Source: Synechococcaceae cyanobacterium SM1_2_3
GTDB taxonomy: Bacteria > Pseudomonadota > Gammaproteobacteria > Competibacterales > Competibacteraceae
DNA length: 32,079 nucleotides
Assembly (NCBI GenBank): GCA_012031845.1
Contig: JAAUTD010000007.1
Coordinates: 1-32,079 of the forward strand
Reading direction: 5' to 3'
Below, one piece after another: positions 6,639 through 16,381 of this stretch. Numbering within the stretch: position 1 is the first letter of the stretch; every line of letters starts with the position of its first letter. Under the pieces are notes generated by a model. The model saw nothing but the letters and a program-made list of their open reading frames with translations, was not told the origin of the DNA and made no database searches. The translations under genes were made by a program, and so were the position numbers.

Positions 6639-8020
6639 ATGACCACTGTATCTACTCCTGTCCCACACCCTGCCTTCACTGATGCAGTGAATCGGCTCCG
6701 CGCTGCGATCAGTGACCATCCGACCGAACTCAAATGGCTGGGTGGCATCATCGCCGTCTTCCTGCTGGCGTTCTTCATGCCGGTGGGGACGGCGCGCTTC
6801 GACAACGCCATTCTGGAAGGGCTGGCGCTGTTGAACGGGGTACGCCCGCGAGCATGTGATGCTGTGCCTGGTTCCGGCCTTTTTTATCGCCGGGGCGGTT
6901 GCGGTGTTTATCAGCCAGGACGCGGTGATGAAGTATCTGGGTCCCGCCGCCCGCAAGATGACCGCTTACGGCGTCGCTTCGGTATCCGGTTCGATTCTGG
7001 CGGTGTGTTCCTGCACGGTGTTGCCGTTGTTCGGCGGGATTTACCGGCGCGGCGCGGGTCTGGGACCGGCGATTGCGTTTCTCTATTCCGGTCCGGCGAT
7101 CAACGTGCTGGCGATCATCCTGACCGCCAAGATTCTGGGCTTTGAATTAGGTTTGGCGCGGGCGGTGGGCGCGATCCTCTTCGCGCTGGTGATTGGTTTG
7201 ATCATGCACTGGCTATATCGGGATGAAGAACAGACGCGGGCCGCGAATCAGAAAGGATTTATGCTGGGCGCGGCTGAAGGGCTTCCCCTGAGCGATACGG
7301 CGGCGTTTTTCGCGCTGATGATTGCAGTGCTGGTGTTGGCGAACTGGGCGCCGGTCAGCGCCGCGGACAGCGCCGGTCTGGCACACGATCTTTGCCTGGA
7401 AATGGCCGCTGACCGCCGTGGCGGGCGCGGGTCTGGCCGGGTTACTGGTGTGGCGCTGGCGTTGGCGCTGGCGACCGCTGGCGGCGACCGCCGTAGTGAT
7501 TGCCGCTCTGGCTGGTTTCGTTCCGCAACATCCCGAACTGGCGTTTAGCGCCGGACTGATCGGGTTAACGCTGACCGCTGCACTGCAACCGGGCGATGGC
7601 GAGGAGTGGCTAAGTCAGACTTGGGGATTCGCCAAGCTGATCATGCCGTTGCTGCTGGGTGGAGTTTTGCTGGCGGGATTTCTGCTCGGTCGGCCGGGTC
7701 ACGAGGGCGTTATCCCGTCTGAATGGGTCAGCGTGGCCGTCGGCGGCAATTCGCTGTCGGCCAATTTTCTATCAGCGCTGGCCGGAGCGTTCATGTATTT
7801 CGCCACATTGACCGAAGTGCCGATTGTGCAGGGTTTGATCGGCGCGGGCATGGGCAAAGGCCCGGCGTTGGCTTTGCTGCTGGCGGGTCCGGCGCTGTCG
7901 TTGCCGAATATGCTGGTGATTCGCGGCATTCTCGGTACGCAGAAAACAGCGGTGTATTGTGGGCTAGTGGTGGTCATGGCGACCTTCACCGGCTGGGCGT
8001 TCGGTCTGTTCTATCCCTGA
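6639..8020 (+). CDS. DUF318/COG0701-family permease, possible ArsP-type metalloid exporter (two frameshifts)
   Basis: The polytopic membrane protein has about 460 residues after repair. The segment GSILAVCSCTVLPLFGGIYRRGAGLGPAIAFLYSGPAINVLAII carries the paired-cysteine CSC motif and GPAIN motif of the COG0701 permease family. That family includes ArsP exporters of trivalent organoarsenicals and other putative metal(loid) exporters. The second half has the related GGNSLSANFLSALAGAFMYFATLTEVPIVQGL repeat. Frame breaks lie at the G-run 6837-6840 (one extra G; NGYAREHVMLCLVPAFF is restored) and around 7375-7390. It follows arsR2 and precedes a CxxC thioredoxin by 15 bases, a common gene set. The substrate is inferred, not shown. 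Confidence 0.8.
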
Positions 8021-8035
8021 TGAGGAGTGAAAGTC

Positions 8036-8272
8036 ATGATGAAATTGCAAATTCTGGGCAGTGGTTGCGCAAAATGTAAAACTCTCGGCCAACATGCGGA
8101 AGCCGCCGCGCAAGCCTTGGGTCTGGAATACCAGATGGAGAAAGTCACCGACATGAACGCCATTATTGACGCCGGGGTGATGACCACACCGGCGCTGGCG
8201 GTGAATGGCGAAATCCGCAGCGTCGGCAAGGTGCTGTCGGTGGATGAAATCAGGACGCTGTTGAGCGCCTGA
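8036..8272 (+). CDS. Small thioredoxin-fold protein (redox-active disulfide type)
   Basis: This protein of about 78 residues has a single thioredoxin fold. MMKLQILGSGCAKCKTLGQHAEAAAQALG contains the CxxC motif CAKC, and TTPALAVNGEI has the cis-proline after a Thr-Thr pair. It belongs to the family of minimal thioredoxins (MTH895/TM0996-like) often found beside COG0701 permeases. It may reduce or hand over thiol-bound metalloid to the permease, an inference from linkage. ATG 8036 is preferred, with GAGGAG eight bases upstream; an earlier GTG at 8027 overlaps that site. The operon probably ends here. Confidence 0.85.
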   Translation: MMKLQILGSGCAKCKTLGQHAEAAAQALGLEYQMEKVTDMNAIIDAGVMTTPALAVNGEIRSVGKVLSVDEIRTLLSA

Positions 8273-8430
8273 TTCAGGCTGATCTCGCAGTCCATTCAAC
8301 AATAGCGGGCAACCGCCTGAAGCGTCAGGGAACCGGGATATTGAGCATGGATGGACAGGATGAACACGATAAAGGCCGGAAGTAAAAACCCTGTTTATCC
8401 ATGTTACTTGACTGTGGCTGACCATGACGC

Positions 8431-9261
8431 TCACGGCATCGGCGGAACCAGCAGCGCCGGATCAATCCGCGCATCGCGCCAGTTCATCCGCCAGTCCAGA
8501 TGCGGCCCGGTCACCCGCCCGCTTTTGCCCACCGCCGCGATCACCTCGCCTTTGCGCACCCGCTGCCCGACTTTGACGCCAATTCGGCTCAGGTGCATCA
8601 GGGTCGAACTCAGCCGGAAGCCGTGATCAATAATCAGGGTCGCGCCAGAGTAGTACAGATTCGGCTCGGCCAAGGTCACGATCCCATCGGCGGGAGCGCG
8701 CACCGGCGCACCAACCGGCGCGGCAATGTCTACTCCAAAATGCGGCTGGCGCGGCTCGCCATTGAGGATGCGCTGACTGCCGTAGACCCCGCTGATGCGC
8801 CCGGTTGTCGGCCAGGCGAACCCGCTGAGAAAATACGATTGCTGGAGGTTCTGACGGCGGGCGGCGTCCACCTTGGCGTTGTCGCGGCGGATCCGCTCCA
8901 GCAATTCCGGCGGCGGCGTCACCTGGTCTGATGGCAAGCCGCTCAGCCGCTGAATGTCGTATTGACGCTGCGCAATATCCAGCACCCGCTGCTGGCGAAC
9001 GCCATCAGGAAAGACCACGGTTAACCGGGTCTGGGGCGGCGCATCGCGGCTAAAACCCATCACGAATACGCCCTCCGCGGTGACCGGCAGTGGTTGCTCA
9101 TCCAGTTGCAGTTGCGTTCCCGGCGTGACCCGCCCGATCAATAATCCGCCCTGGATCAACGGTCCCTGCCAGCTTAGTTCACTGGCGCCGACTCCCCACG
9201 ATCCCAGTAGTAACCCTAATACGCCTACCCGTTTCACCCATTTCCATTTCCACATGGTCAT
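8431..9261 (-). CDS. M23-family peptidoglycan endopeptidase, exported
   Basis: The 276-residue protein begins with basic and tryptophan residues and a hydrophobic signal segment (about residues 11-26, cleavage near GVGAS), so it should act in the periplasm. The C-terminal LytM/M23 domain has the zinc motif HFGVDIAAPVGAPVRAPADG and the later GPHLDWRMNW. Normally the second motif reads HLHW/HLHF, with its second His a zinc ligand; here that position is Asp. The substitution may characterise a subfamily with an Asp ligand or reduce activity. The region before the domain resembles the all-beta N-terminal part of such proteins. It is convergent to the thioredoxin gene and divergent from gor. Confidence 0.88.
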   Translation of the reverse strand: MTMWKWKWVKRVGVLGLLLGSWGVGASELSWQGPLIQGGLLIGRVTPGTQLQLDEQPLPVTAEGVFVMGFSRDAPPQTRLTVVFPDGVRQQRVLDIAQRQYDIQRLSGLPSDQVTPPPELLERIRRDNAKVDAARRQNLQQSYFLSGFAWPTTGRISGVYGSQRILNGEPRQPHFGVDIAAPVGAPVRAPADGIVTLAEPNLYYSGATLIIDHGFRLSSTLMHLSRIGVKVGQRVRKGEVIAAVGKSGRVTGPHLDWRMNWRDARIDPALLVPPMP

Positions 9262-9389
9262 AATCTCCCATCGGTCATCAATTCATCTCGCCCGGACAGG
9301 CAAGGCTGCCGGGTAGACGCTATAGTAACCACAAAGCAAAATGCGCCGATTCCCACACGGACATCGGGCAATGACTCTGGAGGACGTGC

Positions 9390-10737
<1,348 letters not shown>

Positions 10738-10774
10738 ATCAGTCATTAAAAAAACCAACTGTTAAAACTATTAA

Positions 10775-10803
10775 GGAAAGAACGCCTGCTCTTTCCGCTT
10801 TTG
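10775..10803 (+). terminator. Weak candidate terminator after gor
   Basis: GGAAAG (10775-10780) pairs with CTTTCC (10791-10796) around a 10-base loop and is followed by GCTTTTG. The stem is short and the U-tract brief, so this is tentative. Confidence 0.25.
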
Positions 10804-10815
10804 TGAGAATAACCC

Positions 10816-11343
10816 ATGCCGATCCGTGCGTTTGAGCAACACATCCCCCTGATTCATCCCACCGCTTTTATTGATGAAACCGCTGTCATTATTGGCGAGG
10901 TCGAAATCGGCCAGGACAGTTCAATCTGGCCGTACTGCGTCATTCGCGGCGACATTCAGCGCATTACTATTGGCGCTCGCAGCAGCATTCAGGATGGCAC
11001 TATTATTCATGTCACCCATGACAGCCGTTTTTGTCCCGGCGGCCAGCCGACCGTTATTGGCAATGATGTCACCGTCGGCCATAAGGTGATTCTTCATGCC
11101 TGCACGATTGAAGATTATTGCCTGATCGGCATGGGCGCGATTGTGATGGATAAAGCCGTGGTGCAAACCCGGGTCACCATTGGCGCGGGCAGCGTGGTGC
11201 CGTCCGGCAAGGTGCTGGAAAGCGGTTATCTGTATGTTGGCAGTCCGGTTAAACCCGTGCGGCGGCTGAATGAGAAAGAACTGGAATTTCTGGAGTATTC
11301 AGCCCAGAACTACCGGCGGCTTAAAGACCGGCATCGGGGCTGA
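10816..11343 (+). CDS. Gamma-carbonic-anhydrase-like hexapeptide-repeat protein
   Basis: The 175-residue left-handed beta-helix protein belongs to the YrdA/CaiE/gamma-CA family. Repeated hexapeptide-type turns run through it (IIGEVEIGQDSSIWPYCVIRGDIQRITIGARSSIQDGTIIHV). The three metal-ligand histidines appear in IIHVTHD and in GHKVILHACTIEDYCLIGMGA. Family members bind zinc or iron as trimers; carbonic anhydrase activity is proven for only a few, so the reaction is uncertain. The length is typical. It stands alone, 78 bases after gor. Confidence 0.9.
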   Translation: MPIRAFEQHIPLIHPTAFIDETAVIIGEVEIGQDSSIWPYCVIRGDIQRITIGARSSIQDGTIIHVTHDSRFCPGGQPTVIGNDVTVGHKVILHACTIEDYCLIGMGAIVMDKAVVQTRVTIGAGSVVPSGKVLESGYLYVGSPVKPVRRLNEKELEFLEYSAQNYRRLKDRHRG

Positions 11344-11429
11344 TATAGCCATCCTACGAGTTGTAGAACGAGCATCCCGCCCGTTGACTGCAGGTTGGAA
11401 GCCGGTTCCACGTCAACAACTTAAATAAG

Positions 11430-11543
11430 CAGGACTTTCGCTTCGGGTTCAAAAACCGTTCGGAGTAAACCTGTCGAGTCCCTCTTTTTACCAATGAATA
11501 CCCTTCGACAGGCTCAGGGCGAACGGAGGGAGAGAAAGTCCTG
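11430..11543 (+). mobile_element. Miniature inverted-repeat element, copy 3, complete
   Basis: CAGGACTTTCGCT (11430-11442) and AGAGAAAGTCCTG (11531-11543; one mismatch) bound a 114-bp element. It is flanked by the 5-bp direct repeat ATAAG (11425-11429 and 11544-11548). The interior matches copy 2 in the same orientation but with more substitutions in the left arm (GGAGTAAACCTGTCGAGTCC), suggesting an older insertion. It lies in the 272-bp gap between the gamma-CA-like gene and the binding-protein gene; the rest of that gap shows no gene. Confidence 0.88.
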
Positions 11544-11615
11544 ATAAGATGGCCTTAGAATCAACCTGCCACTCATCCAAAAACCTCTGAAATCAACTCA
11601 ACGGAAGTCAAAACC

Positions 11616-12593
11616 ATGCCGAAGATAGCGTCGGCTTTTCTGCTGTTATTCAGTCTGTTCGGATGGATGCCTGACACTGTGGCCCAGGAGAAACCGGCTG
11701 CCGCTGACCCGAAGAAGTTAACGGTCATGCTGGATCGGTTCGTCAATCCCAATCATGCGGCGCTGGTGGTGGCACAGGAGAAAGGCTTTTTCGCCGCCCA
11801 GGATTTGGCGGTTGAACTGCAAACGCCGACAAATCCCACTGATCCACCCAAACAGGCCGCAGCGGGCGCCGTTAATCTGGCGGTCACCAATCAGCCGCAA
11901 CTGCATATTCACGTCAACGCCGGGTTGCCCATCAAACGCATCGCCACGCTGGTGGCGACGCCGCTTGATTCATTGATAGTGCTGAAAAATGGGCCGATCA
12001 AAACCCTGGCTGATCTCAAGGGCCGCAAAATCGGCCATGCGGGGGGCGGTTTCGAGCAGCCGCTGCTCAAGACTCTGCTGACCAAGGCCGGTCTCAAGCC
12101 GGAAGACGTGACGCTGATTAACCTTAATTTGTCCCTGTCTGCGGCTTTATTGTCCGGGCAGGTGGACGCGGTGCTTGGCGCATTCCGCAATTACGAGTTG
12201 AATCAGTTGGATATAAACAAGAAGCCGGGCCGGGCCTTCTACCCGGAAGAACTCGGCATCCCGCCTTATGATGAACTGGTGCTGGCAGCGAACCGCGATC
12301 AACTCAGCGATCCGCGCCTGCGTCGCTTGGTGACTGCGCTGGAACAGGCCACGCTGTTCATCCTCAATCATCCCGACGAGGCGTGGAAAGCGTTTATCGC
12401 CCGGCATAAGGAGTTGGACGATGAACTGAATCGCCGAGTCTGGCGCGATGCCTTGCCGCGTCTGGCGCGACGACCAGCGGCATTGGATGAGGCTCGCTAC
12501 AAGCAATTCGCCCATTTTCTGTTCAAGCAGGGCGTGATCACCGTGGCGTTGCCGGTGTCCAATTACGCCGTGCAATTGCCACTGCTGGAGTGA
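11616..12593 (+). CDS. ABC transporter periplasmic binding protein, NMT1/THI5-like (ThiY-type)
   Basis: The 325-residue protein has a signal peptide (hydrophobic residues about 5-20, cleavage probably after VAQ). The mature start [27 protein letters not shown] and the downstream [16 protein letters not shown] and [11 protein letters not shown] segments match the NMT1/THI5-like group, which includes ThiY, a binder of pyrimidine thiamin precursors. The ligand here could be such a precursor, but this is a family-level inference. No ABC permease or ATPase gene lies beside it, and its stop codon is 6 bases from the mnmG start. It is therefore an orphan component whose transporter must be elsewhere, or it acts otherwise. 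Confidence 0.8.
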   Translation: MPKIASAFLLLFSLFGWMPDTVAQEKPAAADPKKLTVMLDRFVNPNHAALVVAQEKGFFAAQDLAVELQTPTNPTDPPKQAAAGAVNLAVTNQPQLHIHVNAGLPIKRIATLVATPLDSLIVLKNGPIKTLADLKGRKIGHAGGGFEQPLLKTLLTKAGLKPEDVTLINLNLSLSAALLSGQVDAVLGAFRNYELNQLDINKKPGRAFYPEELGIPPYDELVLAANRDQLSDPRLRRLVTALEQATLFILNHPDEAWKAFIARHKELDDELNRRVWRDALPRLARRPAALDEARYKQFAHFLFKQGVITVALPVSNYAVQLPLLE

Positions 12594-12598
12594 TGATC

Positions 12599-14490
12599 AT
12601 GCAATACCCCGAACCCTTTGATGTCATCGTGATTGGCGGCGGTCATGCCGGCACTGAAGCCTGCATGGCGGCGGCGCGGATGGGACTGCGCACCCTGTTG
12701 TTGACCCACACCATCGAAACCGTGGGCGCGATGAGTTGCAACCCGGCCATCGGCGGCATCGGCAAGGGTCATCTGGTCAAGGAAATTGACGCGCTGGGGG
12801 GGATCATGGCTCAGGCCGCCGACCGCGCCGGAATTCAGTTCCGCATTCTTAACAGCCGCAAAGGGCCAGCGGTGCGCGCCACCCGCTGTCAGGCCGACCG
12901 CGCTCTTTACAAAGCGGCGGTGCGCGCGCTGATCGAGAATCAGCCAAATTTGCAGGTGTTTCAACAGGCCGCGACCGATCTCATCGTTGAGGGCGAACGA
13001 GTGACCGGCGTGGTTACCCAGACCGGGATTCGGTTCAGCGCGGGCGCGGTGGTGCTGACGGCGGGCACTTTTCTGGCCGGGCTGATGCACGTCGGCATGG
13101 ACAACTACGAAGGCGGGCGGGCCGGTGATCCGCCGGCCAATGCGCTGGCGGCGCGGTTGCGGGAGTTGCCGTTGCGGTCGGACGGTTGAAGACCGGCACG
13201 CCGCCCCGGCTGGATGGCCGCAGCATTGACTATTCGCAATTAACCGAACAGCCCGGCGACGATCCCTGTCCAGTCTTTTCCTATTTGGGTTCTGTAACCG
13301 AACATCCCCGGCAGGTGTCGTGCTGGATTACCCACACCAGCCTTCACACTCACGATCTGATTCGCGGCGGACTGGATCGCTCGCCGCTGTTTGCCGGGGT
13401 GATTCAGGGCGTCGGGCCGCGTTATTGCCCGTCGATTGAGGACAAGATTCATCGCTTTGCCGATAAGGACTCGCACCAGATTTTTCTGGAGCCGGAAGGC
13501 TTAAACACCCACGAGGTTTATCCCAACGGCATTTCCACCAGTCTGCCCTTTGATGTGCAATTTGCGCTGGTGCGCTCCATGCGCGGTCTGGAAAATGTTC
13601 ATATCACCCGGCCCGGTTATGCGATTGAATACGACTTTTTTGATCCGCGTGATTTGCACTATTCGCTGCAAACCCGCCAGATTCAGGGTTTGTTTTTCGC
13701 CGGCCAAATCAATGGCACCACCGGTTACGAAGAAGCCGGGGCGCAAGGGCTGTTGGCGGGAATCAATGCCGGCTTGTGGGTAAAAGGCGAAGCGCCGTGG
13801 CATCCGGGCCGCGACGAGGCGTATCTGGGCGTACTGGTGGACGACCTGATTACCTGCGGCGCGACTGAACCGTACCGAATGTTCACCAGCCGCGCCGAGC
13901 ATCGCCTGTTGCTGCGCGAGGACAACGCCGACTTGCGGCTGACCGAAATCGGGCGACGCCTGGGCGTGGTGGATGATCGGCGCTGGCAGGCGTTCGAGAC
14001 TCAGCGCGAAGCCATTGAGCGGGAAAGTCAGCGCTTTGAAAGAGACCTTGGGTGCGGCCCGCGCAGGTGAGCGAGGCCGACATTTGAGCGGGTATTACAG
14101 GGGCCGCTGGCCCACGAAAGCCGGGCGCTGGACTTGCTGCGGCGGCCCGAAGTGGACTATGCCGGACTGATGAGCCTGCCCGGGGTCGGGCCGGGCGCCG
14201 CTGATCCGCGAGTCGCCGAGCAGGTGGAAATTCAGGCCAAATATGCGGGTTATATTGAACGCCAGCACGCCGACATCGCCCGCCAGCGCCGCCACGAACA
14301 ACAGGCGTTGCCGCCCGATCTGAATTACGCCGAGGTTCATGGCCTGTCGCAGGAGGCGCGGGAAAAGCTGAACCGCCATCGGCCCCACACTCTGGGCCAG
14401 GCCAGCCGGGTTCCCGGCGTGACTCCGGCGACGCTTTCGCTGCTGCTGGTGCATCTCAAACGCGGGCGGGCGCGGCGGAATTCAGGCTAA
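12599..14490 (+). CDS. mnmG: tRNA uridine-5-carboxymethylaminomethyl modification enzyme MnmG (frameshifts)
   Basis: MnmG (GidA) works with MnmE to place cmnm5 groups on wobble U34 of tRNAs, using FAD. The N terminus has [23 protein letters not shown], then [23 protein letters not shown], and later [48 protein letters not shown] and [25 protein letters not shown] 12599 (MQYPEPFDV) matches the E. coli start and has GGAG eight bases upstream; GTG 12590 and ATG 12593 are less likely. One base is lost near 13177 ([14 protein letters not shown] restored), and about three extra bases are scattered over 14045-14095, after which [12 protein letters not shown].. to the TAA at 14488-14490 is again in the middle frame. 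About 630 residues, near the normal length. Such a conserved gene is unlikely to be truly broken. Confidence 0.92.
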
Positions 14491-15516
14491 CCGGTTTGGA
14501 TCCCGCTAATACCTGTTCGGCCTGGATCAGTTGATTGGCGGTTAACTGCCCCTTGACTTCTTCCCTGGCCCGTCCGGCGTCTTCATCGCCTGCAGGGCGG
14601 CGCGGGAAAACCAGATATAGGCCATGAAGTAATCCTTGGTTAAATTGCCCTGATCCAGAATACACATAATCCCCAGATTGAATTGAGCGGGCGCATAACC
14701 TTGATCGGCGGCTTTTTGATACCACTGCATCGCCTCCTGAAAATTCTGTTGAACTCCCTGACCTTCCGCATAGAGCGCACCCAGATTCACCTGAGCAGGG
14801 GCAAAATCCTGGGCGGCGGCCTTGGCATACCATTCCAGCGCCTGTTGATAATCGCCGGATTCTTCGCAGGCCGCGCCTTGCTCGAAATACTGTTGCAGTT
14901 TGATTCGGGGCTGGCGCAGGGAGTTATCACGGTTTTTCTGGCTGCTTTCACTCTGCGGCGCCACATCTTCGGGCCGGATTTTGCGATAGCGGTAACGCCA
15001 TCGGGCCTGATAAATCACGATGCTGGCAATCAACAGCAGCGCCCCGCAAATCTTTCCTGGAATCTCCTCAATGCCCACCACCGCCAGTACGCCCGCGACG
15101 GCATAAATAAATGGCAGCAGTTCATAAATCGGCGTCGGGATCATGTAGCGGGAAGCAGTCGGAGCGGTGAAATCCGGCTCCGACGAGGATGGCAACCGGA
15201 CTTGACTCACCGGGTCCCCGGTATTTCTGCGGCTGTTCCCGGTAGCGGGCAAGCGTTGACTCACCGGGTCCCCGGTATTTCTGCGGCTGATCTCGCTGGG
15301 GCGGTGCGAATCGCCACGCGCTCTTGCTCTTGGCGCTTTTGTAGAAAGAGGCTTACGATTGCGGTAGTCGCTGCGGGCTTTGTAAATGACTACACCGGCG
15401 GTGATCATTAGCACTCCACAGATTTTTCCAAGGATGGCCTCAATTCCAAATGTGGCTAACGCGCCCACCAGCACATAAATATAAGGAAGCAGTTCATAGA
15501 ATGGAGCTGGAATCAT
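14456..15516 (-). CDS. Sel1-repeat protein with two copies of a membrane module (frameshift near the end)
   Basis: ATG at 15516 has AGGAG upstream on the minus strand. Residues 1-55 and about 125-179 are two versions of the same module: MIPAPFYELLPYIYVLVGAL.. and MIPTPIYELLPFIYAVAGVL.., each with two hydrophobic segments and a basic end (YRNRK, YRYRK). A linker with two RRNTGDPVSQ repeats joins them. After a charged stretch come about three Sel1-type helical repeats (YEQGAACEESGDYQQALEWYAKAAAQ, APAQVNLGALYAEGQGV, APAQFNLGIMC..), usually protein-interaction modules. The frame ends early at 14542, but ..GDEDAGRAREEVKGQLTANQLIQAEQ in another frame is a normal Sel1-protein tail; one lost G near 14590 reconciles them, giving a stop at 14456-14458 that overlaps the end of mnmG. 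No specific function can be named. Confidence 0.75.
15202..15289. repeat. Perfect 34-bp direct repeat with palindromic core inside the Sel1 gene
   Basis: Positions 15202-15235 and 15256-15289 are identical with a 54-bp period. Each contains the palindrome ACCGGGTCCCCGGT (6-bp arms, 2-bp spacer). A multiple-of-three period keeps the reading frame, so the repeat encodes RRNTGDPVSQ twice in the linker between the duplicated membrane modules. Confidence 0.9.
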
Positions 15517-15980
15517 GCTGATCTCCTAATTTGAGGTAGGTTGATTGATCTATGGCGAAACCACTGCGGTTTGCCAAATAAACTTACAAATTATTCTTGA
15601 ATTTGTGATTTTTTATAAGCAAACATCGATCCAGCTTACCAAGAGATCATCGACAGGTGCGGCCTCTAGCGGGATTAAAAGATTAATAATTTATTTTTCA
15701 ATTAGTTATATTAAATAAACCAAACCGTCAGCACCGCGATCAAGCTAATAGGCGGCGGCGAAAGACGGGAGAATTTTGCAATTTTGAAAATGGGACGTTT
15801 CATTTTTAAAACGCGCTTCGATCCTGGCTAAAATCAGTCAAGCTGAATGAACGCCTGAATCGTTTTCAAGACAGGAAATTGGGGTGACGGTGAAGGTCAG
15901 ATAGCGCCCAAACAGGGCCAGGATCGCTACCAACCACGAAAATATCCGCGCCGGATTCGCCAACTGGGTGACTAAAGTTG
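15517..15980. other. Gene-free AT-rich intergenic stretch
   Basis: No supported gene is seen. The 15580-15720 part is far more AT-rich than its surroundings (runs such as AATAATTTATTTTTCAATTA). It includes the upstream region of the Sel1 gene, with AGGAG just before its start. A minus-strand frame at 15838-16071 overlaps the DUF2970 gene and a hairpin and is not believed. Confidence 0.55.
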
Positions 15981-16015
15981 CCAAGGGCGCATCTGAGAAT
16001 CCAATGCGCCCTTGG
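15981..16015 (-). terminator. Perfect 12-bp stem-loop just after the DUF2970 gene
   Basis: CCAAGGGCGCAT (15981-15992) and ATGCGCCCTTGG (16004-16015) are perfect complements around an 11-base loop. On the minus strand the stem begins 3 bases after the stop codon at 16019-16021 and is followed by CAACTTTAG. That U-tract is weak for an intrinsic terminator, but the position fits transcript-end formation or protection. Confidence 0.6.
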
Positions 16016-16018
16016 GTG

Positions 16019-16246
16019 TTAAACCCCGGCTGAGTGCAATACCAGCTTGACCAGCCCCACCAGCGCGACAATCAGCAACAGTGTCATGATCAATCCCACC
16101 ACGATGTAGTGAGTGGATTTGCCGTGCTGAAAGTCCCGCTCGCGATTGCGCTCGCTTTGCACCCCTAAAAAGGCGGCGAGTACGCTAAAGATAATTTGCA
16201 ACAGCCCAGGCGGTTTGGGATCTTGAGGATTGGATTGGTTAGTCAT
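16019..16246 (-). CDS. DUF2970-family small membrane protein
   Basis: This is a protein of 75 residues from the ATG at 16246 (MTNQSNPQDPKPPGLLQII); a TTG start at 16273 is possible but less convincing. The centre VLAAFLGVQSERNRERDFQHGKSTHYIVVGLIMTLLLIVALVGLVKLVL matches the DUF2970 family: an amphipathic first part, the ERDF..GK motif, and one transmembrane helix near the C terminus. The function is unknown for the family. It is followed immediately by a strong stem-loop and diverges from the DUF945-like gene. Confidence 0.8.
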   Translation of the reverse strand: MTNQSNPQDPKPPGLLQIIFSVLAAFLGVQSERNRERDFQHGKSTHYIVVGLIMTLLLIVALVGLVKLVLHSAGV

Positions 16247-16381
16247 GGTTTTAACAGTTCGGAAGAAGAACAACGATTTGGGAAAGGCAAAATACCCCTA
16301 TGAATGCTGGAGGCAACGTCATGAATGGTAGGACACTTTATGAAATAATGCCGCCCGTCCAAACCCTGGAGAACAGCAAAC

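Noticed and set aside
6837-6840. Programmed ribosomal frameshifting to explain split genes
   Set aside because: The breaks occur in many unrelated genes, in both directions and with no shared slippery motif or downstream structure, so sequencing error is simpler.
8273-8321. Inverted repeat TTCAGGC/GCCTGAA after the thioredoxin gene as a terminator
   Set aside because: Only 7 bp with a 35-base loop and no T-run; probably chance.
14683-15411. Plus-strand frame of 242 codons antisense to the Sel1 gene
   Set aside because: The minus-strand reading has clear Sel1 repeats and membrane modules; this frame has none.
15838-16071. Minus-strand frame of 77 codons with a hydrophobic part
   Set aside because: It overlaps the end of the DUF2970 gene and runs through the 12-bp stem-loop; no ribosome site or family match was recognised.
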